Positions 1 to 5,036 of a stretch of 10,503 nucleotides of DNA are shown here, one piece after another (within the stretch, counting starts at the first letter, position 1; every line of letters starts with the position of its first letter). The notes beneath the pieces were generated by a model. That model saw only the letters and a program-made list of their open reading frames with translations, made no database searches and had not been told where the DNA came from. This DNA is from GCA-003244245 sp035276605. GTDB lineage: Bacteria > Actinomycetota > Actinomycetes > Mycobacteriales > Pseudonocardiaceae. A program made the translations under genes and the position numbers. Where the stretch lies: positions 1 through 10,503 of the forward strand of contig DATELN010000013.1 in the NCBI GenBank assembly GCA_035276605.1, read 5' to 3'.

Positions 1-334
1 TGGCCGCCGCCGGCTCCTCGAAGTCGTCATCAGACTTGCCCTCCACCAGCGGGGCCACATCGCGCGCCGGGCCGGACTCCCGCGCGGCCTGCTCGCTGGC
101 CGCGACCACGGCACGCACCTCATCGAGCTCGGCACCATTGCCGCTGACCACACCGACCGAGTCACCGACCACGGAAATCACCGCGAACGAACGGGTGGTG
201 GAGTGCCCGTTGGTGGTCATCGTGTTGTTCGCCCAGCGCAGGTTGACCTCGCTGGTCTCGGTGAACACCACGACGCACCCATCGGCTCCAGACGCCTCTA
301 GCGCGGTCCCGGTCAGCTCCTCCGCGGTGATCAC
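1..334 (-). CDS. tldE: TldE/PmbA-type metallopeptidase subunit, N-terminal part (runs off window)
   Basis: The minus-strand frame is open from a GTG at 334 to the window edge, giving 111 visible residues. They begin VITAEELTG and include DGCVVVF (18-24) and NLRWANNTMTTNG (31-43), the N-terminal pattern of the TldD/TldE (PmbA) family. Known for the family: TldE forms a heterodimer with TldD, and TldD carries the metal site. The pair degrades or trims small unstructured peptides, for example microcin B17 leader removal and CcdA turnover in E. coli. The GTG overlaps the tldD TGA stop (shared GTGA), so the two are probably translationally coupled from one mRNA. The C-terminus is outside the window, so full length and integrity cannot be judged. 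The pairing with tldD makes the TldE assignment firm. Confidence 0.88.
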   Translation of the reverse strand, partial: MITAEELTGTALEASGADGCVVVFTETSEVNLRWANNTMTTNGHSTTRSFAVISVVGDSVGVVSGNGAELDEVRAVVAASEQAARESGPARDVAPLVEGKSDDDFEEPAAA

Positions 335-1848
335 TGGCCGGCCTCCTCGCGGGCGTTGAGCACATTGATGTTGCGAAACAGCGCCGACGGGCAGCCGTGG
401 CTGACCGCCGCGACCTGGCCAGGCTGAGCCTTGCCGCAGTTCATCGCGCCACCCAACAGCCACGTCGAAGGGCCGCCCACCGCTTCCATGGCACCCCAGA
501 AGTCGGTGGTGGTGGCCTGGTAGGCGACGTCTCGCAGCTGCCCGGCCAGCGCACCATTCTCGATGCGGTAGAAGCGCTGCCCGGTGAACTGGAAGTTGTA
601 GCGCTGCATGTCGATCGACCACGACCGGTCGCCGACGATGTAGATGCCGCGCCGCACCCCCGAGATCAGCTCCGCGGTCGAAGTGTCAGCGTTCGGGTCA
701 GGTTGCAACGACACGTTGGCCATCCGCTGGATGGGCACGTGATGCGGCGAGTCGGCAAACGCACACCCCGCCGAGCGCTCCAGGCCCAACCGTCGGGCGA
801 ACACCCGATCGGTCTGGTAGCCGACCAGTGTCCCGTCGCGCACCAAATCCCACTGCGAGGTGGCCACCCCGTCGTCGTCGTAGCCGATGGTGGCCAACCC
901 GTGTGGGTAGGTGCGATCGCCGGTGACGTGCATCGCCGGGGAGCCATATCGCAGGATGCCCAGCTTGTCCGGGGTGGCAAACGACGACCCAGCGTAAGCG
1001 GCCTCGTAGCCGATCGCCCGGTCATACTCGGTGGCGTGCCCGACCGACTCATGGATCGTCAGCCACAGGTTGGTGGGGTCGATCACCAGGTCATACCGGC
1101 CCGGCGCCACGCTGGGTGCCTTGACCTTCTCGGCCAGCCACTCCGGCAGCTGCGCCAGCTCAGCGTCCCAGTCCCAGACGGTGTTGTGCGCCAGGTACTC
1201 CCAGCCGCGTGCGGTGGGCGGCGCGCAGGTCCGCATAGTCTCGAACGAGCCCGCCGCGCGATCCACCGCGACCGCGGTGACACTCGGGTGCATCCGGACC
1301 CGCTGCTGGGTGGTGTGCGTGCCGGCGGAGTCGGCGTAAAACTTGGTCTCCTTCTCCGACCGGTAGACCACATCGGTGTGTTCGACGCCGTCGGTGGCCA
1401 GTAGCCGGCGCGACCACTCCGACAGCAGCGCCACCTTCTCGCTCAACGGCACCGTGAACGGATCGATCTCGTGGTCGCCGGCCCACACCGCGTCGGCGTG
1501 CACCGGCTCAGCGGCCAGCTCTACCCGCTCGGCATTGAGCGGGCGCAGCGTACGGGCCACCTCGACGGCCCGCTCGGCGGTGGCCACGGCCGAGGTCGGG
1601 GTCAGTTCCAGGTGCGAGGCGAACCCCCACGTGCCCTCCATGATCACCCGGACGGCCAGCCCGATGGTGGTCGAGTCCTGCGCGGTGGCGACGGTGCCGT
1701 CGCGTAGCCGCAGCAGTTGCCGGGTGATCCGCTCAATCCGGACATCAGCATGCTCTGCACCCAACTCGCCAGCCCGCCCGAGAGCAGCCGCAGCCAGTGA
1801 CCGCAACGGTAAAGCGACGAAATCAGGATCGATCGGGCCGTTAGTCAC
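331..1848 (-). CDS. tldD: TldD zinc metallopeptidase subunit
   Basis: This 505-aa protein has the TldD metal-binding motif HESVGH (about 266-271, HExxxH type, followed by ATEYDR) and the C-terminal conserved stretch NCGKAQPGQ (about 470-478) in a typical GG-A-M-NCGK setting. Family knowledge: TldD is the catalytic, zinc-binding half of a cytosolic TldD/TldE heterodimer that cleaves short unfolded peptides. The reading frame is open up to 1974, but the longer N-terminus (RSRSPAAGFRPRPLG) looks non-homologous and would run into the divergent peptide promoter. I chose GTG 1848 because TAGGGT (1862-1857 on the minus strand) lies exactly 8 nt upstream. It can serve as a leaderless -10 or, through AGGG, as a ribosome binding site. 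GTG 1854 is the alternative. The gene is divergent from the small-peptide locus starting about 70 bp away. Confidence 0.9.
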   Translation of the reverse strand: MTNGPIDPDFVALPLRSLAAAALGRAGELGAEHADVRIERITRQLLRLRDGTVATAQDSTTIGLAVRVIMEGTWGFASHLELTPTSAVATAERAVEVARTLRPLNAERVELAAEPVHADAVWAGDHEIDPFTVPLSEKVALLSEWSRRLLATDGVEHTDVVYRSEKETKFYADSAGTHTTQQRVRMHPSVTAVAVDRAAGSFETMRTCAPPTARGWEYLAHNTVWDWDAELAQLPEWLAEKVKAPSVAPGRYDLVIDPTNLWLTIHESVGHATEYDRAIGYEAAYAGSSFATPDKLGILRYGSPAMHVTGDRTYPHGLATIGYDDDGVATSQWDLVRDGTLVGYQTDRVFARRLGLERSAGCAFADSPHHVPIQRMANVSLQPDPNADTSTAELISGVRRGIYIVGDRSWSIDMQRYNFQFTGQRFYRIENGALAGQLRDVAYQATTTDFWGAMEAVGGPSTWLLGGAMNCGKAQPGQVAAVSHGCPSALFRNINVLNAREEAGQ

Positions 1849-1856
1849 ATCCACCG

Positions 1857-1862
1857 ACCCTA
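1857..1862 (-). promoter_or_regulatory. Candidate -10 / ribosome binding element of tldD
   Basis: TAGGGT on the minus strand lies 8 nt before GTG 1848. It sits inside GCTAGGGTCGGTGG, which recurs with one difference at the same distance before the AIM24-type gene (9215-9220). It fits both an actinobacterial TAnnnT -10 box for a leaderless mRNA and an AGGG Shine-Dalgarno. No clear -35 is visible. Confidence 0.4.
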
Positions 1863-1918
1863 GCGGTCGTGGACGAAAACCCGCCGCGGGTGATCTGCTC
1901 CGCATTCCACTACGGAGT

Positions 1919-2017
1919 GTGAGTTCTTCATCCTCGCCGGTACAAGAGTACCTGTTGCAGTCAGTGACCGGCATGCCCTAGCTTGAGCCTGCGTGACCAC
2001 GGAGAGTAGGGGGCTAA
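1919..2017 (+). repeat. Promoter-bearing direct repeat, copy A
   Basis: This is the first copy of a ~100-bp direct repeat; the second is at 2623-2729, offset by 704 bp. Shared blocks are GTG[A/C]GTTCTTCA (1919), TACAA[G/A]AGTA[C/A]CTGTTGCAGT (1941-1961), a 22-nt identical block at 1987-2008 and GGCTAA (2012). A good promoter lies within it: TTGCAG (1955-1960), an 18-nt spacer, and TAGCTT (1979-1984). A dyad CTG-TTG-CAG overlaps the -35 and could be an operator. The expected transcription start is about 1991-1993, giving a leader of about 260 nt before the 62-aa peptide gene. Conservation of the whole block in front of two paralogous genes suggests common regulation. Confidence 0.75.
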
Positions 2018-2067
2018 CTCGGTCATCTCGAAAGTGCTACCGAGTGCGACGATCGACAAGCTGCTGA
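1993..2067 (+). CDS. Candidate leaderless micro-ORF A (24 codons)
   Basis: GTG at 1993 lies 8 nt after the -10 TAGCTT, the usual -10 to +1 distance, so an mRNA starting here would be leaderless. The frame reads MTTESRGLTRSSRKC and ends TGA at 2065-2067, with 24 amino acids, many Arg/Ser. Repeat copy B has the same start (MTTESKG) but an 8-nt length difference puts it in another frame and it stops after 10 codons, so only the first seven codons correspond. They are conserved at DNA level together with the promoter, so coding cannot be separated from promoter or leader-RNA conservation. It could be a regulatory leader peptide or chance. Confidence 0.3.
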   Translation: MTTESRGLTRSSRKCYRVRRSTSC

Positions 2068-2201
2068 CGCACAAGGGAACAGGCCCGAGACCGCTCGACT
2101 ACGTCGAGGACGGCGGCACACATCTCGGATCTGACTGCCGGACAGCGCGTGGACGCCGCATTCTCAGGGAGCTGTGGAGCACCCTCTCGAGACTGATCTA
2201 G
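2034..2201 (+). CDS. Doubtful 55-aa ORF in the leader of the first peptide gene
   Basis: GTG 2034 to TAG 2201 is open for 55 codons and contains IDKLLTHKGTGPRPLDY and a C-terminal RRILRELWSTLSRLI. By hand count about 75% of third positions are G or C, modest for this genome. It has no clear ribosome binding site, no homologue I recognise, and no counterpart in the leader of the second peptide gene. It may be a small gene, a decayed fragment, or an accident of GC-rich leader sequence. Confidence 0.2.
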   Translation: MLPSATIDKLLTHKGTGPRPLDYVEDGGTHLGSDCRTARGRRILRELWSTLSRLI

Positions 2202-2253
2202 GCCTTTTCGCCGGCGCAGCTTCCTTATCACAAGACCAGGGGAAGGACACGAC

Positions 2254-2442
2254 ATGAGGATCTCAGACATCTTCACCATCTTCAGCGGCTACGGACACAC
2301 CTACAGCGGCAAGTGCAGCTCCAGCGGCACCTGCGGCCCTGACAGCTTCGAGCGGTACGAGGAGCATTGCTACCGCTACAACAACTGCTGCTACGCGGGA
2401 ACGAATGGGTGCACCAGGAGCAGTCTCCTAGGAATCCTCTAG
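2254..2442 (+). CDS. Cys-rich small peptide, MRISDIFT N-terminus (62 aa)
   Basis: I do not recognise a named family. ATG 2254 has a strong Shine-Dalgarno (AGGGGAAGGA at 2238-2247). The 62-residue product starts MRISDIFTIFSGYG, then carries six cysteines (21, 27, 39, 45, 46, 53) with many Tyr, Ser and Gly, for example KCSSSGTCG and RYNNCCYAGTNGC, and ends in a short hydrophobic tail, SSLLGIL. There is no signal peptide or membrane segment. The N-terminus matches the second peptide (2916) in a conserved-leader, variable-core pattern. This resembles precursor peptides of ribosomally made modified products, but a metal-binding or disulfide-rich small protein is equally possible. It has its own promoter repeat about 260 nt upstream and a hairpin downstream, and is divergent from tldD/tldE. 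The gene call is firm; the function is unknown. Confidence 0.8.
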   Translation: MRISDIFTIFSGYGHTYSGKCSSSGTCGPDSFERYEEHCYRYNNCCYAGTNGCTRSSLLGIL

Positions 2443-2516
2443 CGGACTACCTGCGGCGCCCTAACTAGTTCGATCTGAAAAAGTCGGCGTGTTGATCACG
2501 CTGTGTGCGTACGCTG

Positions 2517-2573
2517 CGCAACACGATGACCTCGCCCTCTCCGGCTAGAAGGCATCGAGGTCATCGTGTTGCG
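2517..2573 (+). terminator. 18-bp perfect inverted repeat after the 62-aa peptide gene
   Basis: Arms 2517-2534 (CGCAACACGATGACCTCG) and 2556-2573 are perfect reverse complements with a 21-nt loop. The hairpin lies 75 bp after the peptide stop and 50 bp before repeat copy B, a position that suits a terminator insulating the two units. No T-tract follows, so it may instead be an actinobacterial I-shaped terminator, an mRNA-stabilising structure, or a small palindromic element. The rest of 2443-2620 contains no gene I can support. Confidence 0.55.
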
Positions 2574-2613
2574 AATGATCGGCCCCAACAGCTGGCACAA
2601 GTATGATCTGTCC

Positions 2614-2639
2614 AGAACGCTAGTGCGTTCTTCACGCAC
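2614..2639. repeat. Overlapping short dyads at the head of repeat copy B
   Basis: AGAACGC-TAGT-GCGTTCT (2614-2631) is a perfect 7-bp dyad. Overlapping it is GTGCGT-TCTTC-ACGCAC (2623-2639-ish, 6-bp arms). They directly precede the promoter of the second peptide gene and could be an operator. The first does not fit the LexA spacing (GAAC-N4-GTTC; here N8). Copy A does not preserve either dyad. Confidence 0.35.
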
Positions 2640-2729
2640 GCAGATACAAAAGTAACTGTTGCAGTTGGTACTAACATGGCCTAGCTTGGGGCCTGCGTGA
2701 CCACGGAGAGTAAGGGGACCGCTGGCTAA
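2623..2729 (+). repeat. Promoter-bearing direct repeat, copy B
   Basis: This is the second copy of the repeat at 1919-2017. The promoter is TTGCAG (2659-2664), 17-nt spacer, TAGCTT (2682-2687). The -35 lies in a perfect dyad AACTG-TTG-CAGTT (2654-2666), and near-matching outer arms AGTAAC and GGTACT extend it. The 22-nt identical block is at 2691-2712, followed by 8 extra bases relative to copy A before GGCTAA. The expected start is about 2695-2697, leaving a leader of about 220 nt before ATG 2916. Confidence 0.75.
2697..2729 (+). CDS. Candidate leaderless micro-ORF B (10 codons)
   Basis: GTG 2697 lies 9 nt after the -10 TAGCTT and encodes MTTESKGTAG before TAA at 2727-2729. It matches micro-ORF A in its first seven codons and in placement at the predicted transcript 5' end. 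A leader peptide at a leaderless start would be a plausible sensor or ribosome-loading site. The identity may simply reflect a conserved promoter and RNA 5' end. Confidence 0.25.
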   Translation: MTTESKGTAG

Positions 2730-2915
2730 TCTGGGGGCGGATTGTCACACACCGGCTGTGGTGCCGGGAGATTTCGCGAAGATGGCGTGAGTGATTCTAA
2801 CAGCCGTTAGATCGCCTACGTACTGTTAGGCAGCTGCGCACAACCTGCCTAGATCGCTTCGGTCCTGATGGCTTGCATGACTACTTCCATCGACTGGAAA
2901 AAGGGGAAAGGCGTT

Positions 2916-3143
2916 ATGAGGATCTCGGATGTCTTCACCATGGGTGCCGGCTACGAAAACGGCGGCCGTGGCAACGGCGACGAATACTTTTCGGAGAATC
3001 CCTGCTACCAGGGTTCAGGCTGCGTTAGGGATAAAGACTTCTACACCGACTCACGCTTGCAGCAGCGCGGGCTGCGCGCGATCATCGGTAGCCGCCGGAA
3101 TGGGGGAAGCGGACTCTCCGCGCTCTTTATCAATCACTCTTAG
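2916..3143 (+). CDS. Small Gly-rich peptide, MRISDVFT N-terminus (75 aa)
   Basis: This is a paralogue of the 62-aa peptide by its N-terminus (MRISDVFTMGAGY versus MRISDIFTIFSGYG) and by its upstream repeat. I chose ATG 2916 over the in-frame start at 2868 because AAGGGGAAAG (2901-2910) is well placed and because homology begins exactly there. After residue 13 it diverges: Gly/Asn/Asp-rich, two cysteines (PCYQGSGC, 29-36), then a basic segment RLQQRGLRAIIGSRRNG and the tail SGLSALFINHS. There is no signal peptide or membrane segment. The fast-diverging body after a conserved leader suggests diversifying precursor peptides, toxin-like peptides or regulatory peptides; the sequence does not decide. 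A 9-bp hairpin follows 23 bp after the stop. The function is unknown. Confidence 0.78.
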   Translation: MRISDVFTMGAGYENGGRGNGDEYFSENPCYQGSGCVRDKDFYTDSRLQQRGLRAIIGSRRNGGSGLSALFINHS

Positions 3144-3166
3144 TAGTTCATCCGGCAGGTCGTCGG

Positions 3167-3188
3167 GCGGTGGCCGCCAGGCCACCGC
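3167..3188 (+). terminator. 9-bp hairpin after the 75-aa peptide gene
   Basis: GCGGTGGCC (3167-3175), loop GCCA, then GGCCACCGC (3180-3188), a perfect stem 23 bp past the stop codon. There is no T-tract. It is a plausible terminator or 3'-end-protecting structure for the second peptide transcript. Confidence 0.45.
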
Positions 3189-3334
3189 TGGTCACCGGCT
3201 GGCACGCGGCAATCTCAGCGCCATGCGGTGTTTAACCCGGGGTCTGGGTGGGGAAGACCTCAGGGACACCCCGGCAGCTGATCGAACGCCCGCGGCGCGC
3301 ATGGGGTGTGCGCGACCGGGCCTTCCGGGGGAAG

Positions 3335-3368
3335 GGCCCGGGTCGCCATTCGGGGGGCGACCCGGGCC
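3335..3368. terminator. Bidirectional terminator-like hairpin between convergent genes
   Basis: GGCCCGGGTCGCC (3335-3347), an 8-nt loop, and the perfect complement at 3356-3368, followed by TTTAGG. It lies between the plus-strand peptide gene and the minus-strand DUF6457 gene ending at 3395, so it may end transcription from both sides. The remaining bases of 3189-3334 show no gene. Confidence 0.65.
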
Positions 3369-3394
3369 TTTAGGCCAGCGACTTCGCTGGATCC

Positions 3395-3661
3395 TTACGA
3401 TTCGCGCTGCTCGTCGCCCCAGCGCTGGGCCAGCTGGGTTACTCGCGGGGCTAGTTCGTCCGCGGTGGCCTCCGGATCGCTGCTGCGTCCGGCCGCTAGA
3501 CCGAGCAGGTACGCGGTGAGCGGCGCAGCTGGCCGGGCGACCTCGTGTGCGACGTCGCGGGACAGGTCCAGTACTCGCGACTGCATCGCCGCTGGTGAGA
3601 CAGCATCAGTGATATTCAGTTCTCGGCAGACAAGGTCGACCCACTCCTGAAGGGTGTTCAC
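3395..3661 (-). CDS. DUF6457 small protein (88 aa)
   Basis: The 88-aa protein starts MNTLQEWVDLVCRELN (a GTG start) and carries the central signature LDLSRDVAHEVARPAAPLTAYLLGLAAG (31-58, discussed here as two blocks: DVAHEVAR and PAAPLTAYL), ending TQLAQRW. I recognise this as the DUF6457 type common in actinobacteria, where it is often next to molybdopterin-cofactor genes; its biochemical role is unknown. The start has AGGA 8 nt upstream. It is divergent from trmB with only 26 bp between the start codons, so promoters of one must lie in or next to the other. No Mo-cofactor gene is present in this window. Confidence 0.75.
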   Translation of the reverse strand: MNTLQEWVDLVCRELNITDAVSPAAMQSRVLDLSRDVAHEVARPAAPLTAYLLGLAAGRSSDPEATADELAPRVTQLAQRWGDEQRES

Positions 3662-3687
3662 GCCCGCAATCCTGCCAGGCTGTAGAC

Positions 3688-4350
3688 GTGCAGACGATCT
3701 ACCCGCAGCGGATGCGGATGACCACCGGCCAGCAACGCGCCTGGGACCGCAGCTGGCCCCGGTGGGGCGCCAACATCAGCGACCTGCCCGAGGGCCCACT
3801 GGATATCCCTGGATGGTTCGGCCGCGCCGCACCGATCGTGCTGGAGATCGGATCCGGCATGGGTGAGGCGACGGCATCGATGGCGCTGGCCGCACCCGAC
3901 GTCGACCACCTCGCCGTCGAGATCTACCGACCCGGCCTGGCCCAGCTGCTGCTGCGCATCGAGCAGGCACAGATCACCAACCTGCGGCTGCTGCACGGTG
4001 ACGCGTACTCGCTACTGCACGACCACGTCCCGAAGGGCAGCCTGCACGCCGTCCGGATCTACTTTCCGGATCCGTGGCCCAAGCGGCGCCACCACAAACG
4101 TCGCCTGATCGATTCCGGGTTCGTTGCGCTGGTGGCCTCTCGCCTGGTAACCGGCGGCACCCTGCATCTGGCCACCGATTGGGAGTCCTACGCGCAGCAG
4201 ATGCTCGCGGTCTGCACCGCCGAGTCGACGCTTTGCAACACCGCTGCGGAGTTTGCCACCCGCCCGCTGTGGCGGCCGGTCACCAAATTCGAGCAACGCG
4301 CCCGCGAGGAGGGTCGTGTGGTGCGCGACCTGCTGTTCACCCGTTGCTGA
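3688..4350 (+). CDS. trmB: tRNA (guanine-N7-)-methyltransferase TrmB
   Basis: This 220-aa class I methyltransferase moves a methyl group from S-adenosylmethionine to N7 of guanosine-46 in the tRNA variable loop. Visible motifs are the SAM-binding EIGSGMGE (53-60), VEIYRPG (77-83), the family hallmark FPDPWPKRRHHKRR (126-139), TDWE (163-166) and the C-terminal RPVTKFEQRAREEG (196-209). The GTG start at 3688 has AGG 8 nt upstream and keeps the expected N-terminal MTTGQQRAWD block. The N-terminus is shorter than many actinobacterial TrmB proteins. The stop codon lies in a 17-bp tandem duplication. It heads a likely operon with the NYN protein (50 bp gap) and the amidohydrolase. Confidence 0.93.
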   Translation: MQTIYPQRMRMTTGQQRAWDRSWPRWGANISDLPEGPLDIPGWFGRAAPIVLEIGSGMGEATASMALAAPDVDHLAVEIYRPGLAQLLLRIEQAQITNLRLLHGDAYSLLHDHVPKGSLHAVRIYFPDPWPKRRHHKRRLIDSGFVALVASRLVTGGTLHLATDWESYAQQMLAVCTAESTLCNTAAEFATRPLWRPVTKFEQRAREEGRVVRDLLFTRC

Positions 4351-4367
4351 TGTTCACCCGTTGCTGA
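4334..4367 (+). repeat. 17-bp perfect tandem duplication across the trmB stop
   Basis: TGTTCACCCGTTGCTGA occurs twice back to back (4334-4350 and 4351-4367). The first copy ends with the trmB stop TGA, and the second is untranslated. It looks like a replication-slippage duplication that leaves the protein unchanged. Confidence 0.9.
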
Positions 4368-4400
4368 CCCGGGCGCTGTGGTGCGGCAGGATCGGTGCTC

Positions 4401-5036
4401 ATGAACCTGGCGGCCGCCTCGACCATCCCGATCACCCTGCTCGTGTGGGATGCACCCAACATCGACATGAGCCTGGGCTCGATCCTGGGTGGGCGTCCCA
4501 GCTCGGCCTCCCGGCCACGGTTCGACGCGCTGGGGCGTTGGCTGATCGCGCGGGCCGGATCGGACACCGAGCCGGAGGCGACCGTGTTCACCAACGTCGC
4601 TGCGGGCAGCACTGATTTCGTCCGGCCGTGGGTGGAGGCGTTGCGCAATACCGGGTTTGCGGTGTTCGCCAAGCCGAAGATCGAAGAATCCGACATCGAC
4701 GAGGACATGCTCACCCACATCCGGTCTCGCCATGAGCAGGGTGTGCTGCGCCAGCTGCTGGTGGCTTCCGGGGACAGCCGCGCCTTCCGGGAGCCGCTGG
4801 AGGAGCTGGTTGCCGAGGGCGTCGAGGTCACCGTGCTCGGATTCCGGGAGCATGCCTCGTTCGCGGTCAACTCCGCTGTGCTGGGTTTTGAGGACCTGGA
4901 GGACATCCCGGAGCTGTTCTTGCAGCCGCTGCCGCGGATCACCCTGGAGACGCTGCCCCCTGAGGGCGCCTGGCTTCCGCCACTGCGGCCACTGTCGGCG
5001 TTGCTGCGCCACTCGCTGACCGAGCCGATCCCGTGA
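4401..5036 (+). CDS. NYN/PIN-like domain protein (putative ribonuclease)
   Basis: This 211-aa protein has the layout of the NYN branch of PIN-like nucleases: a hydrophobic strand ending in an acidic residue, LLVWDAPNID (13-22); an acidic cluster KPKIEESDIDEDM (91-103); and LLVASGDSRAFREPLEELVAEGVEVTVLGF (119-148 region; key residues S123, G124, D125). Such domains bind Mg and are usually RNases, but no activity can be read from sequence. Related genes sit beside trmB in mycobacteria, where the function is also unknown. ATG 4401 is preferred over GTG 4395 because GGCAGG (4385-4390) then has a 10-nt spacing. Its TGA overlaps the next gene's ATG (TGATG), indicating translational coupling. Confidence 0.78.
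   Translation: MNLAAASTIPITLLVWDAPNIDMSLGSILGGRPSSASRPRFDALGRWLIARAGSDTEPEATVFTNVAAGSTDFVRPWVEALRNTGFAVFAKPKIEESDIDEDMLTHIRSRHEQGVLRQLLVASGDSRAFREPLEELVAEGVEVTVLGFREHASFAVNSAVLGFEDLEDIPELFLQPLPRITLETLPPEGAWLPPLRPLSALLRHSLTEPIP

Noticed and set aside
397..1404. 335-codon plus-strand frame opposite tldD
   Set aside because: Shadow frame of a clearly conserved gene; Arg/Gly/Val/His-rich composition typical of antisense GC-rich frames.
1849..1974. Longer N-terminus for tldD
   Set aside because: The extra residues look non-homologous and would overlap the divergent promoter repeat; GTG 1848 has a well-placed element and gives a normal family length.
2037..2279. 80-codon minus-strand open frame across the first peptide leader
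   Set aside because: No ribosome site or recognisable family; it runs antisense through the strong RBS and start of the 62-aa gene and looks like a chance GC-rich frame.
2614..2631. LexA/SOS box (GAAC...GTTC)
   Set aside because: The spacer is 8 nt rather than the 4 nt of the actinobacterial LexA consensus.
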